64,000 nucleotides of DNA from Dryocosmus kuriphilus (lineage: Eukaryota > Arthropoda > Insecta > Hymenoptera > Cynipidae), in NCBI GenBank assembly GCA_038277395.1, contig CM076189.1, forward strand, positions 107,558,154 through 107,622,153, given 5' to 3'. The notes below the pieces were generated by a model that worked only from the letters and a program-made list of their open reading frames with translations, searched no databases and had not been told where the DNA came from. Shown here in pieces: positions 21,019 through 32,699 of this stretch; position 1 is the stretch's first letter, and each line of letters starts with the position of its first letter. The position numbers and the translations under genes are program-made.

Positions 21019-22135
21019 CCCAGTCAGACATTGCCAGTGGCCAGCCGATCACAACAATTGGACCAATATTGGCCCACCCTCGGCATACGACGGCTCTCAG
21101 CCGGCTTTGAGACAATATCGGCAGGAAAAAAATGGTACAAAGCTTGTCCAACTGTCAGAGCGAGCATCGAGCCAGAGCTGGCAGCCAACATTAAGCTAAT
21201 TTTGGCATAACAAATGGACCGGCGCTTGCCCGGCTCTCAGACCAAGTATCAAGTCAGTGCTGGAAGCCAACATTGGAACGGTTTTGGCATAAAAAACGGA
21301 CCAACGCTTGCTCGACTGTCAGACTGAGCACTAAGCCACAGCTGGCAGCCAAGATTGGACCTGTTTTGGCATAAAAAACGGAACAACGCTTGCCCGACTT
21401 TTAGACCGATGGTTAAGCCGAAGCTGGTAGCTAGTTATAGGCCAGTACTGACGTAATAATTGGTCCGCAGTCACACATTGCCCCTGGCCAGTCGATCGTA
21501 ACAACTGGACCAATATTGGTCCACCCTCGGTATACGACGGCTGTTAGCCGGCTTTGAGCCAATATCGGCAGGGCAAATGCTCCAAAGCTTGTCCAACTGT
21601 CAGAGCGAGCATCGAGCCAGAGCTGGCAACCAAAATTAGGCCAGTATTGGCATACCAAATGGTCCTACGCTTGCCCGACTGTCAGAGAGTGTATCAAGTC
21701 AGATATTGCAGCCAACATTAGGCCAGTATTGGCATACCAAATAGACCAATGCTTGTCCGACTGGCAAGGCGCGTATCAAGCCAGATATGGCAGCCAATAT
21801 CGGGCCAGTATTGGCATACCAAATGGACCAATGCTTGTGTGACTTTCAGAGCGAGCATCAAGCCGGAGCTGGCAGCCAACATTAAGCTAATTTTGGCATA
21901 AAAAATGGACCGGCGTTTGCCCGACCCTCAGACCAAGTATCAAGTCAGAGCTGGCAGCCAACATTGGACTTTTTCTGGCATAAAGAACCGACCAACGCTT
22001 GCTCGACTGTCAGACTGAGCATTAAGCCACAGCGAGCAGCCAATATTGGGCCCGTTTTGGCGTAACAAACGGACCAACGCTTGCCCGACTTTTAGAACGA
22101 TGGTTAAGCCAAAGCTGGTAGCCAATGACATGAGA
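21019..22135. repeat. Minisatellite with higher-order structure
   Basis: Diverged units of about 80 bp are built around GCTTGCCCGACT, GAGCATCAAGCC, GAGCTGGCAGCCAAC and TTGGCATA. Longer blocks recur: the first about 150 bp recurs near 21478, and a block with AAGCTAATTTTGGCATAA occurs near 21190 and 21882. ORFs across it are repeat artefacts. Confidence 0.7.
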
Positions 22136-23175
22136 ATAATTTTAAAATAAGTAATATATTTAAAATTAAATTATCGAAATTTAATATTCTTGAAATTTCC
22201 GACATTATAAAACTCTGGAAATTTAAAATTCCCAAAACCATGAAACTCTTGAATTGTTAAATTATCGATATTATATAATATTATAACACCGAATTTCTTT
22301 TTTCGGGTGTTTTATAACTTAGGAAATTTTGTAATTTCAAATATTTTAAATTTCAAGAAGTGTATAAATTTGTGAATTTAACATTTGTGTAGTTTTGTAA
22401 TGTTGAGAATAATGGATTTTTTAAATTATAATTAAATTTACAAATACATAAAAATTTCATAATTTTATACTTAAAAAAGCATTCTTTAATTAAAAAAGGA
22501 TAAATTTTGAACCCATAAATTATTCAAATCTCTAAAGCCGAAATTTTTGATGAAATGGGTCATAAACATTTGTCAAACGGCCTTGCAGCAGTACCTTATT
22601 TGTTCGATTTTTTCCCGTGTAAGCCATGTTAAGTCAGCCGTGAGGCTTTAGGCGTTAGGAAGGTTAGGAGTAGGAATTAGCAATGCGAATGAGGGGTGTT
22701 CGATCCCGATGCGAATAAAAAAATTTTAAGAGCGTGCGATTATAATTAGTGTAAATGTAAATAAGTGATTGTGTACATTAAATAGTGAATAATTGTTTAC
22801 TTAAGTAGGTTAACAGAATAGAGTATTAAAATAATAATAACATGAAATATATTTTTTTAGCCCAAGCCTAAAAGCTAGGATGTGGAATTAGGGATTATTG
22901 TTTTTCCCATAAATATACACTTCATTCTTAATTATTTAAGGTTCTCTATAATAAGTAGGTTATATTGGTTGTCAACGGTGGCCCAATGCTGGCAACCGTT
23001 ATATCGGTTACCAATAGTGGCCCAATGCTGGTGCCGTTATATCGGTTGCCAACGTTGGGCCAATGATTTTCCACGTTATCATCCCCAACTCTTGACCAGC
23101 AGTCGGCTATCGACAGTCGGCAAACGGCAACCGATGCTGGACCGTTGTTGGACCAGTTGTAAAATTCTGACTGGG
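21019..23175. mobile_element. 2.16 kb TIR element built largely of minisatellite, unclassified
   Basis: It starts CCCAGTCAGA and ends TCTGACTGGG, a perfect 10 bp terminal inverted repeat. A TG on each side (21017-21018, 23176-23177) may be the target duplication. The same Gypsy-B site is uninterrupted at about 23685 and 33655. The first half (21019-22135) is a tandem array, the middle (22140-22950) is AT-rich with no gene, and the last 220 bp is rich in GGCCCAATGCTGG-like words that echo the array. It encodes no transposase, so it is non-autonomous. The superfamily is not assigned. Confidence 0.7.
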
Positions 23176-23205
23176 TGAGCATCAGCTTTGCATTCAGTTA
23201 AATGT
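23176..23205 (-). pseudogene. Short Gypsy-B1 RT remnant between TIR element and duplicated RT
   Basis: GAGCATCAGCTTTGCATTCAG resumes the Gypsy-B sequence broken at 21018, then jumps back at ATCTAGATAGC to the RT start found also at 20668. This marks the junction of a direct duplication of about 500 bp. Confidence 0.55.
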
Positions 23206-24150
23206 ATCTAGATAGCAAAAAACTTTCGGATTTATGTCTGGAGTAATAATTTTGTCCATCAGCTTCTGGAAAGTGGAGGGTGTTTTTGTCAATGTGAATA
23301 GCATTCTGATAATTTGATCATGCCCTTACCTGGTACTGCAAATGCTGTAATTGGTATTGACGTTGCTTCTAAAGCAATGTGTAAATATGCCTTTTTGAAC
23401 CAATTTTTGAAATAAGTTTTGCTGTTCTAACTGATTCTAAAATTTCGGTCATGAATGGTATTGAATAAAGACATTTTTTTTACATTATTTATTTACGGAA
23501 ATCTAGGCAAAATATATTTTCTCCGTTTGATTTCTTTATCACGAAGAATGGATTTGACCAATATGAGCGAGAAAGTCTTATTATTCCCTGTTCCACTATT
23601 CCGTCCACTCCCTTAAATATTTCTTTTCTACTTTTAGGACTTACATGGTAATATTGCTGTTTTGTGGGTTCATATACCTGAAAATCAGCTTTGTGTTCGG
23701 TTAAATGTGTTGGCCAATGCTCTTTTCCTTGTAAACTTCAATTTTTCCCTCTAATAATTTTTGCAATTGAGTTTGCCGATTTTTTTCAATTCAACAATAC
23801 TGTGACAAATTTGCGAAGAATAATCGTTCTCTCTTTAAGTTATTCCTGGTTAGTCTAAAATATTCTAAAACAAAATTGCCCTGTTTCTAAATTAAACCAT
23901 TGGTTTCTATTATTTCCTTCCACGAATTCTATAACTTTTTCTTGTCTTATATCCTTTAAAAAATCAGCAACCTTTTTATTCTTACTAAAGTCCCTACGGT
24001 TTTTCATTTTCTGATTCCTCTATATACTAATTTCCATTTGCCCGAATTTTTGTCCTTTTTGTTACCTTACTAAATCTAGGTTCTCCTAATCTAAATGAGT
24101 CTCGGATGTCTGAGTCGTCGCTTTTCTCTTGGGTATGAACGCCTTATAAT
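23206..24150 (-). pseudogene. Gypsy-B1 reverse transcriptase N-terminal half and pro-RT linker, decayed
   Basis: This is collinear with Gypsy-B2 at about 33180-34110 and, for 23206-23690, with 20666-21018. All frames carry many stops. Identity comes from the nucleotide match to Gypsy-B2 and from its place between protease and RT. Confidence 0.55.
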
Positions 24151-24533
24151 GTTTGGAATTTGTTGCTTGTGGGGATGATTATTAACTTAAGAATATCCAC
24201 ATCAGGATTTGTTACAGGAATTTTGTCGTTCACTGTTTCTTGGGATGGGTGTGGGTTAACAGCTACTAGGGTATTTCACTATTTTCTGAATCTAGTTTGT
24301 TTCTGTCAACTTCCCTGTCACTTTCTAAACTATTTTTTTCTTCGAATTTCGATTTCAGTTAATCGTTCTTGTTTTCCTTCCCAACATTGGACTTGTTTCC
24401 ACTATTTAAATTTATCCTCTTCTTACTATCCTTTATTGTACTTTCAAGTTCTGTTCCGGTTTTGAGTGAGTCCTTAGTAGTTGGCAGGTGTATCGTGTTT
24501 GGCTGTGCTTCCATTAGATAGCGCCTAGGTGGG

Positions 24534-24740
24534 TTACTTGGTAACCATCAAGTCTCTGAGCCACAGTCCAGAGTAATTCGTAGAATTTTTACCATATCCG
24601 TACCTAAGATTCCTACCCAATATAATTTTTAGGAATAACCTAAAAGGTACATGTTTAACCTTACCACCTATGCAAACAGGAAAAACTACTTGCCCTATTA
24701 TTTCTACTTTTCTGCCATCGGCAACTAATATGCTACGCAA
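24534..24740 (-). pseudogene. Gypsy-B1 protease remnant
   Basis: The minus frame reads LVADGRKVEIIGQVVFPVCI and, further on, ILGRNLRYGYG, the flap and second half of a retroviral-type aspartic protease. The active-site part upstream is broken. The counterpart is at 34578-34904. Confidence 0.6.
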
Positions 24741-25119
24741 ATCTCGTTTGAGGATGTTAAATTTTAAACCTGAATTTTTCCAATTGGAAATAATAAGCTA
24801 GGTTTAAGCTGTTAAAAGATCATCTAATAAAAAGCTTATTTAATAACGCCACTCTATTATTTCATTACGTTTGAAATTATTTCAATGCATTATTTTTGTT
24901 TCAGGTAACCGCAAACAATCTACCATATAAATCAGCTACATAAATTTTATGATACACTGTAAGCAACCTTGAAACAACGTTTAACACAACAGAGTAATAT
25001 GTTAAAAATCCAATTCATTTAACTGAAAACATGCAATAATATGTATATAAGAATATGAGACACTTGTGTCCACTAAAATTCTGTATAACTTGTTCTCGAA
25101 TTTAGTCATTAGACGAAAC

Positions 25120-25200
25120 TGTATTTCTGACCCGCCCTGATAATTTCCAGGGTTGAACAGATAATGTGGGCAATCTCCTTTGAAATGACCCGGGTTTAAC
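25120..25200 (-). pseudogene. Gypsy-B1 gag zinc-knuckle remnant, cut by repeat R2
   Basis: The minus strand reads ...LNPGHFKGDCPHYLFNPGN, the second half of a CCHC knuckle (GHxxxxC). The Gypsy sequence stops abruptly at about 25200, where R2 begins. This is the boundary of the tandem segmental duplication. Confidence 0.5.
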
Positions 25201-27130
25201 GTAAGGAAAATTGATGGAAATAAAAATTGACGAATTATAAAATTTGCAAATTATAATATTAACGAATTATAAGGATTTCAAGGATTTTTACGGTATTTTA
25301 AGGTATTTGAGGTATTCCAAGGAAGTCGCAGAATTACTACGATTCTCTGAATTTATTTATGTATTTTTAGAATTTCACGAATTCCCTGAATCCCTTAAAA
25401 GAGTTGAAATTGCTGCAATTCCTTGAATTCCTTAAAATTCTCTGAATTCCCTGAACTACTTTAAATTCCTTTAAATCACTGGAATTATTTCAAGTACCTC
25501 GAATACATTGAATCCTTTGGAATTCCTCGAATGCATTATTTCTGCGAAATTCCTATAATTTCTTTGAATTTCTTGGAATTCCTGGAGTACTTTCAATTCC
25601 TCAAAATTCCGCTAACATCCTTGATGTTGTAGAAAATTTCTGAAATTCTTCAAATTTCGGCAGAACATTGAAACCGCCTGAAATTTTTGTATTTTCTGAA
25701 AATTGATAGAAATATGAATAGATCACTTGAAACTTATTGAAATAATTTATAGGTACTAATGGAGATTCAATAAAATTCTTAAAAGCTTAAAGATGTACTT
25801 GAAATCCATAAAGCTTCTTGAAATGTTTCAAAATTATCCTAAATATAAATGAAGTTTGAAAACTTTTAAAATTCTTAGGAATATTTTAACATATGTTAAA
25901 GTCTTTAAAATCATGTACTCATAATGTTTTAATTTTTGTTAATCGTAAAAATCTAATTCAATAAGTAGAAGTATTTGAAATTCCTATGAATGTTTAAAAT
26001 CTTCGTAGCTTCAGTAAAATCGTTCGATTCTTGTGAATTTCTTTAAAATGCTCTAAAATTCCACTAAATATTTGAACATACGTAAAGATGTTTTGAAGCC
26101 TGTTGAAGTTGTTTGAATCTCTCAAAATTCTTTGGAATATTCTCGAGTAACTTAAAATCTTTTTAATATCTTAAAAACCCGTCAATTATTTTTAAAATTC
26201 TTAAGAATCATGGAGTTCCTTAAAAATATATTGGAATTTCTAAAGATTCTCTGAAATGTAAGTCTTTGAAATCCGCTGAAACTTACCGCAGACTTTGAAA
26301 TCTTACGAAATTCGTTGGGATTCATAGAAATACTTCTAAGTCTTTTGAAAACTTTTGGATCCCTTAAAATTACTGTAGATGTTTCAATATCATTTCAAAT
26401 TCCGTGAGATATTTATGAAATCTGATTCCGTTCAAGATTCATGAGAATCCTCTGGAATCCCACAAAATTCTTTGAAATTCTTGGTATTTGAAACATTCTT
26501 TAATTATTTAAAATTATTTATAATCTATATCCAGTGAAATTCTTTATCTTAGGAGATTTAAATAGATTTTAAGTAACTATAAAGGATTTCAAAAGAATGT
26601 ACCAGAATTTCAAAATTTTCAAGACATTTCAAGTCATGTTGAAAGATTTTGAAGATTTACAAGAAATTTGAGGACATTTCGCTTGAACTTGGAGACTTTC
26701 AAAGGTTTTCAGAGAAACTCTAAATTTTTAAGTTATTTACAACATTCCAAATAACCTCAAGGGATTCTTAGTTATTTCCACATAATTGAAGTTTTTCAAT
26801 TTATTTTTGGGAGTTTTAAGGAATTTTAACATATTTTAACTGATTTCCAAACATTTCAGCAAAATTAGAAACTTAAAAGATTTCAAGCTATCTAGATAAA
26901 GAACTGATGATATTTTTTAAAAATGATTTAAATTTCAAAATTTCGTGTAAAATCGTAAATTTTTCCAAACAAGATCAAAAATTTTTTTAAAAAATTCGTT
27001 TTGTTATACAGATTAAAGTTTTCTTAATATAAAGGAAGAAACTTAGAACAATTTTTAGAATCTTTAAGTTTATAATTTCGAAATAATTTTTTAATTTACT
27101 CCAAAAAACCTTGAAAAGTATAAAAAAATA
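25201..27130. repeat. AT-rich degenerate repeat R2
   Basis: No gene is present. It is collinear with R1 (12490-13930, then 15790-16260) but lacks about 540 bp of R1 and mariner 1. The two are alike enough to align base by base over most of the length. Confidence 0.65.
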
Positions 27131-27139
27131 TATTTGTCG

Positions 27140-27310
27140 CTTCGAGAGCACATTCTTATCGAGCGCTTCGCGCGAAGTATGAGCGCGTCTGGGGCGCGCG
27201 TGTGTTGGCACTCGCGCTTCGCGCTCGATAAGCTATTTACGACACTCGCGCTTCTCGCTCGATAGGTTATTTACCCTGCGCTACGCGCTCGGTGTTTATA
27301 GATCCTGTAA
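27140..27310. repeat. GC-rich palindrome island of unit 2
   Basis: Five close CGCGCTTCGCGCTCG-type palindromes in AT-rich surroundings, in the same order between R and S as at 16263-17310. Confidence 0.6.
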
Positions 27311-27479
27311 ACCTTTAAATTAAAAATCAAACCATTGAGTAGTGTAATTTGGTAATTTTTCTAATTCTGGTCTTAATCTTTCAAATCACCTACGCATTTT
27401 TAATGAAATTACAAAATTTGAATTTTATTAAAAATTACAAAAGAAATTTTTCTACTTAAAGCTCTATCGACCTTAAGGA

Positions 27480-28350
27480 ATACATTCTCATCATGACATT
27501 CGCTGCTTTGCGTTCGACAATTGCATTCTTTTAAAACACATTGCAGATTGGTAAAGTTTTTTCGTCGTGATTTTCCAAACTTTCACAATAGAGGATTTCG
27601 ATTCTTAAAAGTAAAACGATGAGCCTTATAAATAAATTTTGTTGCTCCTTCCAAGGTGAATGACATTCTGCTTGTTAATATTTTCTCATATCTTGCACAG
27701 TTTGTTGAAAAGTGGTTTTCTTTATATTTCATAACATATTTCACGAATAACTCAAAAACTGCGCATCTGACCTTTTTGAGCTGAACAACTTTGTTGATTA
27801 TTATTTTTTTTCTTATCTCGAACATTTTGGCAAGAAAACACAGTTTTTTATTTTTAGTAACGTTTTCTCGATAAAAATAAAAACCGTGCATTTTATAGAA
27901 AAATGGGGAAACAAAATTGGTAAATTTTGTTAAGGTGAACAATTTTACTATCTGTTATTTTTTTTTGTATCTCGCATAGTTTATCCAGAAAGCTGAGCTT
28001 TGATTTGTTGATAACAGTTTTTGATGGATAAAACCATAATCACTGGTTAAAAAGCGCTGATTAACGAACTCCTTCTTTTTTTTTGCACCCTAAAGAAATT
28101 TGCCAAAGCACAATCCAATCCAGTTAGTCCTTCGAAAGTTATCGTGGGAACAGACGCCAACGACAACAACGGCTACAGCGACATAAACGACGACGACAAC
28201 GACGAAGACGACGACGTCAACGACAGACAGACAAACACCGTCGTAAAAACCATTTTTTCGGAATTAGAGGGTCATGAAACGTTGAGATTTCGTGAAATCC
28301 ACGAAAGTCATTTTTCAGATAAAACTAATACCTTCTCATTGGGCTGAGAA
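27480..28350 (-). repeat. Composite repeat S, copy 3
   Basis: It is inverted relative to copy 1 and bounded by ACATTCTCATCA (27482) and, at the far end, TGAGAATGT near 28346. It contains a GAC-rich run at about 28160-28235 and 160 bp blocks. There is no gene. Confidence 0.55.
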
Positions 28351-29075
28351 TGTAAAAAATGAGCCTTATAAATAAATTGTGTAGCTCTTTCCAAGGTCAA
28401 CGATTTCGTTTGCCAATATTTCCTCGTATCTCGCATAGTTTTTCTGAAAATTGGATTTGTTTGTATTTAATAGTATATTTCGCGAAAATGAAAAAATGTA
28501 TAGAACTTTTTGAGGCGAACAAGTTAACTTATTACCATTTTGTTCGTATCTTGCACAGTTTGGCCGGAAAATTGAATGTTTAATTTTTAATAACGTTTTC
28601 TCGATTAAAACAAAAACCGTGCATTTTATCAAAAAATGGTTAAAGTGAAGCTCATGGATTTTTTTTGAGATGAACGATTTTACTCTCTACTGTTTTTTTG
28701 TGTCTCGCATATTTTAGCCGGAAAAAGGATTTCTGGATTTTGCGAAAACAGTTTTTGATGGACAAAACCATAACCGCTGATCAAAAACCGCTGGTTAGAG
28801 AACTCGTCCTTCCTTTTTGGACCCTGAAGAAGTGTGCAAAACCGCAAATCAATTTCATGATTCTTTCGAAATTCAGCGCTGTAACAGGCGCCGACGACAA
28901 CGAAAACGACAACAACAGCAGCAGACAGACAGGCACCGTTGTAAAAACCGTTTTTCCCCGCTCTTGGGGTCTCAAAACGTGGAAATTTGATGAAAACTGC
29001 GAGGTTCAAATTTTCCAGAGACTTACGAAGTCCCCATTGGAGAGCCCGAGAGTAGAGCGAGAGTGAAAAAACAGG
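28351..29075 (-). repeat. Composite repeat S, copy 4, partial
   Basis: It is a second S copy in tandem with copy 3, with the alternative end ...CCCCATTGGAGAGCCCGAGAGTAG shared with copy 2. It abuts truncated Gypsy-B2 directly at about 29075. Confidence 0.55.
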
Positions 29076-29355
29076 GTTAGCTTGGGGGTAGTATTTCTGC
29101 GTTCTTTAGTACATAATTCCGAATTTTTCCATAAACTCGGCTATTGTTTTTTTCACAAATTCCGCGCCGTTATCTGTATGGAGAATCCTAGGTGTTACCT
29201 TGCGGAAAATAACACGTTTATGAAAGACTGACTCTATAGTGTTTATGTTTGCTTTTTATTAACCATAACTTCAATGCATTTTGAGAAAATATACACGAAA
29301 ACTAATATGTGCTGATTCTTTCCCTTTCGCGATATTCTCAATATTCCCATGATAT
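29076..29355 (-). pseudogene. Gypsy-B2 integrase core remnant
   Basis: This is collinear with 18826-19092 of Gypsy-B1. The minus frame holds KGKNQHILVFVYIFSK from the integrase core. The left end is truncated at the S repeat, and the right end is cut by the element at 29356. Confidence 0.6.
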
Positions 29356-30067
29356 TGTGACATACACCCTTTTTCCCTAGTGAAATATCACCAGAAAATA
29401 GAGTGGTTGGCAGGGTGATGCACAAGGCCATCTGAGGTAACCCCAAAATTCAAGAAAATCGGTATCTCTAGACCAAACTCGACAAAAAGGAAACTCCAAA
29501 ACTTCACTCAAAACGATAAACCACAAACTATAAGCGATAAACAATAGAGTTCCAAAGAAACCTTTCTTAAACGATAAACCGCGGGCGCCAGCCCTTTCTT
29601 GGGGCAGAAGACACGGGACCTCAGATATAAATTTTTCCGCCTAGCTCAGCCTCTAAAAATATAGATTAAGGTAGAGGGGGTGGTTCTTGTATTAAATTAG
29701 CATAGCCCAGATTAAAATAAAATTAGCAATTTATTGAACATCGGATAAATAGACCTCGAAATTATAGTTGGCTGATAACAAACAAGTCGGAGAGTTTACA
29801 TTTTAAAATTACACACAGAATTTCGGCCAAAGGAAAGAGTCAATCAGAATTATTGAAATCAACAATATAAAGCAAAAGAAAGAAATCAATTCAGACACAA
29901 AGTCGGTGGTTTAAAGCTACTTTTAGTACGAAAAAGATTCCTCGACAACAATAAGTCAATCCGACGTGAGCAATTTAAACAATAAAATAAAAATAATAAT
30001 AACAATGAATAGCGACTAACGGACATAATAAAAGAAAATCGCGTGAGCCTCATTATACTGTGGACAA

Positions 30068-30082
30068 GGGGGGGGGGGGGGG
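30068..30082 (+). repeat. Poly-G run (15 G)
   Basis: An uninterrupted homopolymer inside the TG...CA element; it is prone to length variation and assembly error. Confidence 0.9.
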
Positions 30083-31256
30083 TGTAGCGACAGGGAGGAT
30101 ATTTCAGACTCCAAAATGAGTGTTACACAAGTAATTTCCTAACGGAAGGTTAGGCTATAATAAAAACAGGGTGATTATCCAATGCAGCGAAATTACTATG
30201 GTAAAATAAATTAAGCAAGGTCAAAATAATAGTTAGCTGGGATGGTAACATTGGTGTGATAAAAGGGGTACGATACATCTGTAAATGGGACACATTCTGA
30301 AGCAATAAAGGAAGTTAGAAGTTCTAGTTACTTTCAAATTACTACTACTTATGCAATCCAGTTACTAAAATTGGGAACAATCAAATCTATGTTTTTCAAG
30401 CACTAGGGGACGCGGGACGGGGCACGCGGTTCGAGAGGCACGATATGGCGAGGCATGATGGGTCGTGTGAAAATGAATCTCGACCATATAATCAGGTACT
30501 TTAAGGAAAGGGGTTTAATACACGTCAGGGTTTACGAAAAGTGATACATATGAAACTCAGCGATACATATAAAAATTACCTAGAATACAGGCAGCATCTA
30601 CCCTTCGGCACTCCATGACTCGAATAAATTAGCAATACATAGTAACAAGGTCAAACGGGAAAAATATTGGGGAAAAACAAATCGAGAAAATGCACCTCAT
30701 TAAAGACTGAATAGTACGGCCAAGGAACCGAGAAGGTATTACTTAAATTTGGGCTCGCTTGGCTGTACTATGCAAAAAATGTTCAGTTTTACCTTAAACA
30801 CTCAAACGAGGAAACCGGAGCGAGAAATGTGACAAAATCTGCAGCGCGACGAGACACTTCGGTGTACAGTACAAGAATGTCTTTACAATACTCATTCCTA
30901 GGCTCGACGGCGTCTGCCGGCTTGGCGAAAACAGGGGGAACATAGGGTGATATGGTAGGTAGGGATAACGAACGTCCGAACGCACGATAGTGTGAGAGAG
31001 CACGCGGGCCCGCGCTCCTAATTGGTCGGTTGACACGTCGCCTGCCCTTCTCTTCACGAAGTCTTCCATCCTTCCGCTTCCGTCCTTCGACAACCGCTGA
31101 GAATTTAGCCCTCTCCTTGTCTTTCGGAGAAGCCGTGGAACTCGAGAGTTGAAGGCCGGAGAAACGGCCGGATCCTTAAAATGTCCATGGTGGGTGTCAC
31201 TGGACCTCGAAAATAATAAGCACAAAGCAGAAATTTGTTCTACTTCTTAATTTCAA

Positions 31257-31395
31257 AGAGAGCTAACCAAATCATTCAACTCTAGTACTCTAGAGAGAAC
31301 TACCAAAATCATTCCACTCTAACGTCTTAGAGGGAACTACCAAAATCATTCGACCCTATTATTTCAGGGAGAACTACCCAAATAAATATTTGTAG
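31257..31395 (+). repeat. Short tandem repeat, about 50 bp period
   Basis: Three diverged units are built on GAACTACCAAAATCATTC, inside the TG...CA element. Confidence 0.6.
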
Positions 31396-31913
31396 CCTCA
31401 CCCTTCCTCACTGGTACTGGTGCCTGGGTCTTGGAGGGTGATTCTACTCTTCAAGTCCTCAGCCGGAACTTGCCAAGCATATTGGACGGCGATAACTGCC
31501 CCCTTCCTCCTTCTTCAGCTGGAACTTTGCCTGGCATCTTAGAAGTTGAAGGTGACGTAGCGATAAATGAACTAAATATGAAGGCTGCGTGAAGGTCTCC
31601 TGACTGATAAGAAGCCTCGCCGTATGGGAGGTGACGACGAATCCTTTTTTAAAGACGCAATGTGGAAGCTCTCAACTCAAAATTCGGGGTTGTTTCGTGG
31701 TATCAGAGGTACCCAGATGCATATAAACATAGAATGTGTGTCGAAAGAAATAATTAGAACAGTTTATATGTAAACAAGAATATCAAGGAGTGCCGAATCT
31801 ACCTTCAGTGTCAGATGGCGTGTTTCCAAAAAATGCAAAATTAAGGGTACCGATCAAATGTTAGTTATAAAACGAAATTTGGGATGTGCAATAAAATTGC
31901 AACATCACAATAT

Positions 31914-32415
31914 CTACAGCAATCATGGTCCAAGGTTCCTCTACAATTCGTTTTATCATTAGCCCTATTTTTACTTGGTTACACAGTTTTGTTCCCTGAT
32001 ACAATGTACAATTTTTCACGTACTTGAGTATTTCCGAATACAACCCTGGCCCGAAGAAGCAATCCGAAATTCTTGCATGTGTTTTCACGGAACCTAAATG
32101 TCCCGCTTGTGTACTGCCGTGATTTTCTATTAGAACCTGATTTCGTAGTTCTTTCGGTACGAAAAGTTTCCATGGGTTAGAGTCTGGTAACAGAGGAGAT
32201 TTTAAAGACACAGTTCTGTAAAAATATAGCTGAGAGTCTCGCATTTGCCGTTCTCTGTGTCCTTCGGGTCCTTCTCGAATTCTTCTAATCATATTGTAGC
32301 ACCAGTCATCTGTCGGAGCGTTTAAGTCCGCTTTCGGTTTTTCGGTGCTACATGATAACGCGAACACGACTGCTTTTGCCGTTTCTTCTGAGCTCGACAG
32401 GACGTTCAGTACCAA
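31914..32415 (-). pseudogene. Gypsy-B2 integrase zinc-binding domain and core start
   Basis: This is an open minus frame of about 165 codons. It contains the integrase HHCC region (ENHGSTQAGHLGSVKTHARI, with one Cys in KYVKNCTLYQGTK and the second Cys not evident) and then VEEPWTMIAVDI, where the first catalytic Asp lies. At that point the 2.55 kb element interrupts, so the last residues of the computed frame come from that insertion. The DSQLYFYRTV stretch upstream is the RNase H-integrase link. Confidence 0.75.
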
Positions 32416-32684
32416 ATTCGAACTTCCCTTTCGATAATGACTTCATATTCATACACAATCAGTTCCAGTGCCCATCTACCTAGTCTTCCCGTCGGACTTC
32501 TAAGGTTACAGAGCCATTTCTTAGTTAAATGATCTGTAATGACTTTGAGGCTGTAACCTTCGAGGTATAGTCTAAATTTCTTGAATGCCCCAGAGAGGGC
32601 TAAGCATTCTTTTTCCGATGCCGACTGCCGAGGTTCCGCTTCGTTGAGGGCTCTATTCGCGTATGATATCACATAATTTTCCAC
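32406..32684 (-). pseudogene. Gypsy-B2 RNase H
   Basis: A 92-codon open piece reads YANRALNEAEPRQSASEKEC, then FRLYLEGYSLKVITDH, and ends GRWALELIVYEYEV. These are the usual blocks of the RNase H of Gypsy elements. It lacks its N-terminal catalytic part in this frame. Confidence 0.75.
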
Positions 32685-32699
32685 TTCTACGTTTTGAGC

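Larger units (their letters stand above)
29356..31909. mobile_element. 2.55 kb TG...CA element with 4 bp target duplication (long solo LTR or non-autonomous LTR element)
   Basis: Its ends are TGTGACATAC and TTGCAACATCACA, with ATAT on both sides (29352-29355, 31910-31913). The uninterrupted Gypsy-B1 sequence at about 19085-19100 (CCATAATATCTGCAG) shows the pre-insertion state. TG...CA ends and a 4 bp duplication point to an LTR of Gypsy-like integration. No second LTR copy or polyprotein is visible inside. It shares several blocks with 48647-50555 (CGGGCGCCAG, GGTAGAGGGGGTGGTTC, and the 3' end). The 143-codon ORF at 30794-31225 (-) has no recognisable feature. Confidence 0.7.

Noticed and set aside
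22600..22740. tRNA-like B box (GTTCGATCCC) suggesting a SINE
   Set aside because: No convincing A box at the right distance, no cloverleaf and no second copy in the window.
29578..29600. Minus-strand TGGCGCCCG as a tRNA-Lys primer-binding site
   Set aside because: It is about 2.3 kb from the nearest TG end, and no LTR pair places it next to an LTR.
30794..31225. 143-codon ORF inside the TG...CA element
   Set aside because: No recognisable motif, no relative in the second copy of the element, and composition typical of chance.
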